Below the pieces are notes generated by a model. It searched no databases, was not told the DNA's origin, and worked only from the letters and a program-made list of their open reading frames with translations. Below, piece by piece: positions 59,831 through 64,000 of a stretch of 64,000 bases of DNA. Both the position numbers and the translations under genes were made by a program. The first letter of the stretch is position 1; the number at the start of each line of letters is the position of its first letter. Source of the stretch: Heliopora coerulea (taxonomy: Eukaryota; Cnidaria; Anthozoa; Scleralcyonacea; Helioporidae); the NCBI GenBank assembly GCA_030142905.1, contig JASJOG010000461.1, forward strand, positions 1-64,000. The letters run 5' to 3'.

Positions 59831-60270
59831 TCTTTTGCCGAACCTGATTGATGAATTACGTTCGGCACAAGATCAGCGTCCTATTATGCCAAACCTAATA
59901 GGTACGGCAGATTTAATTTGATCGATCATAATTAAGTTTCGTGATTTAAGTTCGTCGTTTGAATCAATGTCGCTCCACAATTGCTGGAACTGTCTTTGCA
60001 AAGAGAATACAAGAAACTAGAAAAACTACGCACTTACCGCTTCGATCTAGTTTTGATCACTTCCATGCAGTTATAATTATACTGTTGTGAATTTCCTTCT
60101 GAACGAGTTAGGAAATTGAAGCAGTTCACGCTGACCAGTTACTTTTCACTTAATAATGTTTTTTGCTTCATGCAAGTTTTTTGATCCTCTTATTAAATGC
60201 TGTAGCGATAAACAAAATTTTATGATGGCGTCATGAATGTAATAAGATGACGCCATACTAAACTCTCATA
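59831..60270. other. No gene seen
   Basis: No structure recognised. Confidence 0.4.
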
Positions 60271-60440
60271 CAAAAAAATTACAGTTTTTGGATCGGAAAA
60301 AAACCTTGTTTTTGCAATAGAAGATATGTCCTTTTGAATTAGAATTATAGTCAAACAAAAAAATGACAGTTTTTGGATCGGAAAAAACCTTGTTTTTGTA
60401 ATAGGAGATATGTCCTTTTGAATTAGAATTCAATTCAAAC
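60271..60440. repeat. Two tandem units of about 85 bp
   Basis: ACAGTTTTTGGATCGGAAAA through TATGTCCTTTTGAATTAGAA occurs twice in direct order (60271-60355 and 60356-60440), nearly identical. Confidence 0.85.
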
Positions 60441-61427
60441 AAGTATTTCTCAGATCTCGTGGAAAAAATTGCATTTAACTTCCTTTAAAAAGTAAAAATA
60501 TGACCCTTCAACTCATGGTTACCATAGCAAAAGCTGTGTAAGTATGGTCCAAAACAACATATCAAAATGTTGGCCATAGAATTTGAAGATAAGTTACCAA
60601 TTTCGATGTCATTTTTTATCCTGTGACGAGATATAATTAAAAAACAAACTGGGGAGCCGATTCACCCCTTTTCTCCAGCCCAAGTAAGGGTTAAGGCCGA
60701 CATAAACTAAGCTTTAAGGTAAAGTTATTAAACCTCTTGGTTTTCGAACGAACAGTTGGATGAACTGGGCCCTTGAAGTCCTTTTCGTGTCTTTGGTCCT
60801 GCAAAAATTTTTGTTTCGTACGTTTCGAAACATCTAACGATATCCAGCCTGTCCCGATGACTGATGAAGCCAACGTCTAAAACGATTTATTCAAAAACCC
60901 GGAAAAACACTGATATGCCCGGGGAAAACTCACAACAAATGGCCTTTTCTGTGTAAGTATTGTTTGGACTTCTTTAAACAAAATCTTGCATGAAGACCTA
61001 CGTTCCAGAAGCGTTATTGTGAAACGATTCGGCACACAAAACAGTACAATTAATAGAAGGTTTGATCGCTCAAAAAAAAACACCAGACAAATTGAAAAAA
61101 AAAAAACAAACAAAAAAAAAAACCAAACCAGAGATGGTTGCAAATAACGCTCAAAAAATACTTTTCAATAAATATCTGTCTTCAGTTATGTAATGGCAAG
61201 TAGTGTCATAGTTAAACGAAACAGCAAATCAAAGAAGGTTTTGTTACGACACTTATAATTATAATTATGTGGATATATTTGTTTGTATTTCCTTAGCCAT
61301 TGAGGGTAATTACTTATGAGCATTTCTGTTCAAGCATGGGAATTATGAAACATGTTGTTATAACGTAAATATGGTGATTAAAAGTTAAAAAGAACAGTAC
61401 AGCAGCATGATTGGGTGAAGACTCACT
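60441..61427. other. No gene seen
   Basis: Ordinary sequence with A runs near 61071-61120. No gene supported. Confidence 0.4.
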
Positions 61428-61505
61428 AGCCGAATCGTTTAAGGCGCTAAGATGTCTGTTTGCAAATCTGAAGTCCAGGGTACAAGTCCTGCCTGCCTCA
61501 TTGGC
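61428..61505 (+). tRNA. tRNA-like pseudogene (type II, Leu/Ser-like)
   Basis: Box A-like TAGCCGAATCGTTTAAGGCGC and box B-like GGGTACAAGTCCTGCC have the spacing of a class II tRNA. The box B has a substitution, the acceptor strands do not pair well and the anticodon arm is irregular, so this is most likely a pseudogene or a SINE head. Confidence 0.42.
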
Positions 61506-62437
61506 TAGTTCTCATAACATTCCATAATGTTTTTAACATCTTCAAGAGTTTTGTCGTGTCGGATTCATTTTCTTTGGCTTTGTTCCTGTGGTTTCAGTGA
61601 AATTAGATATATTGCGGAAAAATTCCTTAGATGTTTAGTCCGAATCTAATTTATATTGCGCCGCATAAATCAGGCTGATATAAAACATTAAATTACTTGA
61701 ATCATCTACTTGCATAACTGTAGATGAGATGCACTCTTTGTGAAGTCAAAACCGAAACGATGACATTACTTAAGTTGTTAAAGAAACCAAAGAAAATTTG
61801 ATCCTACATAGTTTGCCACTGATGGCAATCCGCGAGTTTGTAGATCGAACGTCCAATTAGGTCTTCCAAAATGAACAAACCCCTTCAATATAACCTGAAA
61901 TATGTCGTGTCATAGAAAATTTAAGGTGTAAACAATTTGAATCTTTATTTTAAGAAAATCGAAGAAATTTTGGTCATTTTAATTTAATGAATAGCACCCC
62001 TATCGAGTTTCTTGTAAACTGTTTGTTGTGACTCGGCAAGGGTATTTTGTTTGACATAGCAGCTATAAAAAATCACTAAAATAGTCCGCACATTGGATTT
62101 CTCGTTTAGAAAAAGACGTAGACTTTGACACAGTACCTTCAACAATAACTTGAAAACTTGACTTCTTCTCTGCGAAACCAAGAAGCCGTACGCTTTAAGA
62201 GTAGGTAACCAAAGAAGCCTCACAGTCAATCATGTTTGGCTTGATTTATTTTAACACTTCCGTATTCTTGCATAAAGTTGCAAATTGGAAATTTCTTCAA
62301 GATAGCGGAATACTTAATAATTTTTAGACAGATTTAATTGCTTTTGCTCTTTATAGACGGACATCTATGAAAAACAAACACTATATCGAAGTCTACAAGA
62401 TGGTTGACATGTATAATCATGTACTCATTTGAAGTTT
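61506..62437. other. No gene seen
   Basis: AT-rich sequence without recognised structure. Confidence 0.45.
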
Positions 62438-63065
62438 TATTTTACATCAACGAAAGTTTCTAATCTCGTCAGACAATTAAAACTTAATTGTCACAATTTA
62501 TCCTGGGGTGAGACGTGCAGAATCGAACTTATTTTTGCATTTATTTTTTTGAATCTTGGTTTTTATCTCAGCCCAATTTATTCCATGTTGAGTACCATTA
62601 CCAATTCGAAAGTCTTGCTACGTGAGAGTCGCTCGTGCTTTATCTGAAATACGATCCTTCTAACTGTCGTGTTACGTTAGACTAAATAGGCTTAGTTACA
62701 CTCCAAAAATGTTTAACATTCATTCACTTTAGGTTAACCTTTAGAATTGTTGAGGGTTTTATAATTTCAGAGTTGGTAATGGGATCAAGATTGCAGTTCC
62801 TAATATGATTGAGGGATTAAGTACCTTATCAAACTAATTTACGTGTGCACATTTGACTTGAGGCGAAAATGCGTACTTTTTACGAGTTGCCTTGGTTACA
62901 CTGATAAAGAACGAGACAGTTGCTGCAAGGTTAAAATAAAGAAAAATCTTGGCATGACAAAATTCCACCCTTCTGGTATTTTAAGGCAATCTTATAAGAA
63001 ATCCTTGAGTTTGATAAAACACTTACCTACAGTTGTAAACTCGATAGGTTTTTCAAGTTTTAATG
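62438..63065 (-). repeat. Inverted repeat partner of 38534-39160
   Basis: About 625 bp, inverse copy of 38534-39160. It lies directly upstream of the Gypsy LTR. Confidence 0.85.
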
Positions 63066-63130
63066 ATTGGAGACGTTCTCTGACCAAAATTATATTTTAT
63101 TTCGACGAACTTTCGGCCACTATGCAACAT

Positions 63131-63319
63131 TGTTGTAAGTGACGTAATGGGGTTGATAGATAATGACCTGCACACACATTGTTGTAATCGGAGTGAATAG
63201 TAATGTTGACAGATATTGACCAGAAATAGGGAGATATAAGAGTACGCACGAATGATAATAAAACAGACTTAGACTAGATGGTGTTCGTGTCCGTTTTGCT
63301 CTAAGTTCAGCCAGTTACA
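63131..63319 (+). mobile_element. Probable LTR of a Gypsy-like element (family 1)
   Basis: A segment beginning TG and ending CA is followed five bases later by a primer-binding-site-like TGGTGCCAGCGG (63324-63335). A AATAAAA polyadenylation-like motif lies near 63260. The left edge is uncertain because only one LTR is in the window. Confidence 0.5.
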
Positions 63320-63353
63320 AATTTGGTGCCAGCGGTAGAATAGAACCTCGAAG

Positions 63354-63524
63354 ATGGCGACAGCAATTTTACCTTCGAAATTTGAACGTGGCGATTTAAC
63401 AAATTGGCTTCGAGAATACGACGCTTGCGCGGAGGCAAATGGATGGAACGTGTTCCATATAATTAGCCTAAATGAAGTACTGCTACCCCGCCTTGTAGAG
63501 AAGGTTCAAGAACAGTTGCAATAA
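63354..63524 (+). pseudogene. Gag N-terminus, Gypsy-like family 1, truncated
   Basis: An ATG 19 bp after the primer-binding site opens 56 codons of a Gag-like protein (K-F-E-R-G-D-L-T-N-W-L-R-E-Y-D-A-C-A-E-A-N-G-W), as at the start of Gypsy Gag. It stops at TAA 63522, where a different sequence begins, so the element was cut by the next insertion. Gag would form the particle that packages the element RNA. Confidence 0.6.
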
Positions 63525-63599
63525 AGTTGTTGCTATTGATTTTCCGGGCGGAAAGCGTAATCGTAAACAACTATAAAGTTGTTGCTATCAAACATAACA
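63525..63599 (+). mobile_element. 3' part of an LTR, Gypsy-like family 2
   Basis: A short stretch containing ATAAAGTTGTTGCTAT twice ends in CA at 63599, followed immediately by a primer-binding-site-like TGGTGTCAGGATGC. Only about 75 bp is visible, so the LTR is partial. Confidence 0.5.
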
Positions 63600-63609
63600 T
63601 GGTGTCAGG

Positions 63610-64000
63610 ATGCAAAATCTTAAACCGCTTGGACCGCTGAAGTTACACTGTAACATTTCAGATAATTGGTGAAGATGGAAACAAAAATGGACACTGTACG
63701 CTAAAGCAAGTGGTGCTGAAAAGAAAGACGAAGACACACAGTGTGCTCTCTTCTTACATGTTATTGGTGAAGACGCCCTGGAGGTATATAACTCATTCAC
63801 GTTCGAAGAAAGTGAGCAGAACAAAATCGCTCCACTGATAGCAAAATTCGAAGCCTACTGCTCACCAAAGAAGAATTTGACGTATGAGCGTTACCTCTTT
63901 AACACTTGTACTCAGAACGGCCGACCATTCGACACATTCGTTTTGGAGTTACGAAACAAAGCAAAGACCTGCGAATTTGGCGCGCGACACGACACCTTAA
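63610..64000 (+). pseudogene. Gag, Gypsy-like family 2, cut by window edge
   Basis: The frame starts with the ATG that overlaps the primer-binding site (63610) and stays open to the window end except for one TGA at 63670-63672 (codon 21, in N-W-x-R-W-K). It reads a Gypsy Gag: F-L-H-V-I-G-E-D-A-L-E-V-Y-N-S-F, then F-E-A-Y-C-S-P-K-K-N, Y-E-R-Y-L-F-N-T-C and F-D-T-F-V-L-E-L-R-N-K-A-K-T-C-E-F. These are the usual Gag core blocks. A single lesion indicates a young element. Protease, RT and integrase would lie to the right, outside the window. Confidence 0.75.

Overview
The window reads as intergenic, repeat-dense DNA from an invertebrate animal. A cnidarian is my best guess, but that is an inference. 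Signs of an animal genome: spliceosomal exon borders, immunoglobulin (Ig) domain exons with phase-1 ends, low GC, and a wide mix of eukaryotic transposons (hAT, Tigger/pogo, IS630/Tc1, mariner, Gypsy, a Penelope-like element with GIY-YIG nuclease, tRNA-derived repeats, many MITEs). There are no bacterial operons, no rRNA and no CRISPR array. I find no complete host gene.

Layout. 1-3.4 kb: a decayed DUF4371-type hAT (minus strand, running off the left edge) beside an internally deleted Tigger. 6.6-8.3 kb: an IS630/Tc1-like transposon with an intact transposase and 21-bp repeat arrays in both ends. 14.4-16.3 kb: Ig-superfamily exons on the minus strand, one carrying two stop codons, with a 390-bp direct repeat around them. 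16.8-17.8 kb: a non-autonomous TA-flanked element. 21.9-24.9 kb: a 3-kb hAT with one frame break. 27.6-34.4 kb and 49.1-55.5 kb: two arms of a large inverted duplication, each holding a broken Tigger transposase and several unrecognised exon-like pieces. The 14.7-kb spacer holds SINE-like repeats, foldback elements, MITEs and an orphan transmembrane exon (46.8 kb). 55.8-58.4 kb: two Penelope-like fragments head to head. 62.4-64 kb: one half of another inverted repeat pair, then two Gypsy 5' ends in succession.

The most informative structure is the inverted duplication. Arm 1 (27.6-34.4 kb) appears to be the donor, because at both edges it keeps a complete terminal-inverted-repeat element that arm 2 has only in part. 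Later events affect only one arm: a mariner with a TA target duplication and a clean empty site in the other arm, a MITE-like insert with a small deletion, a 31-bp tandem duplication, and separate nonsense mutations. These order the history.

Apart from the IS630/Tc1 transposase, every recognisable coding region here is broken, partial or a lone exon. Identities come from motif reading only; no database search was possible.
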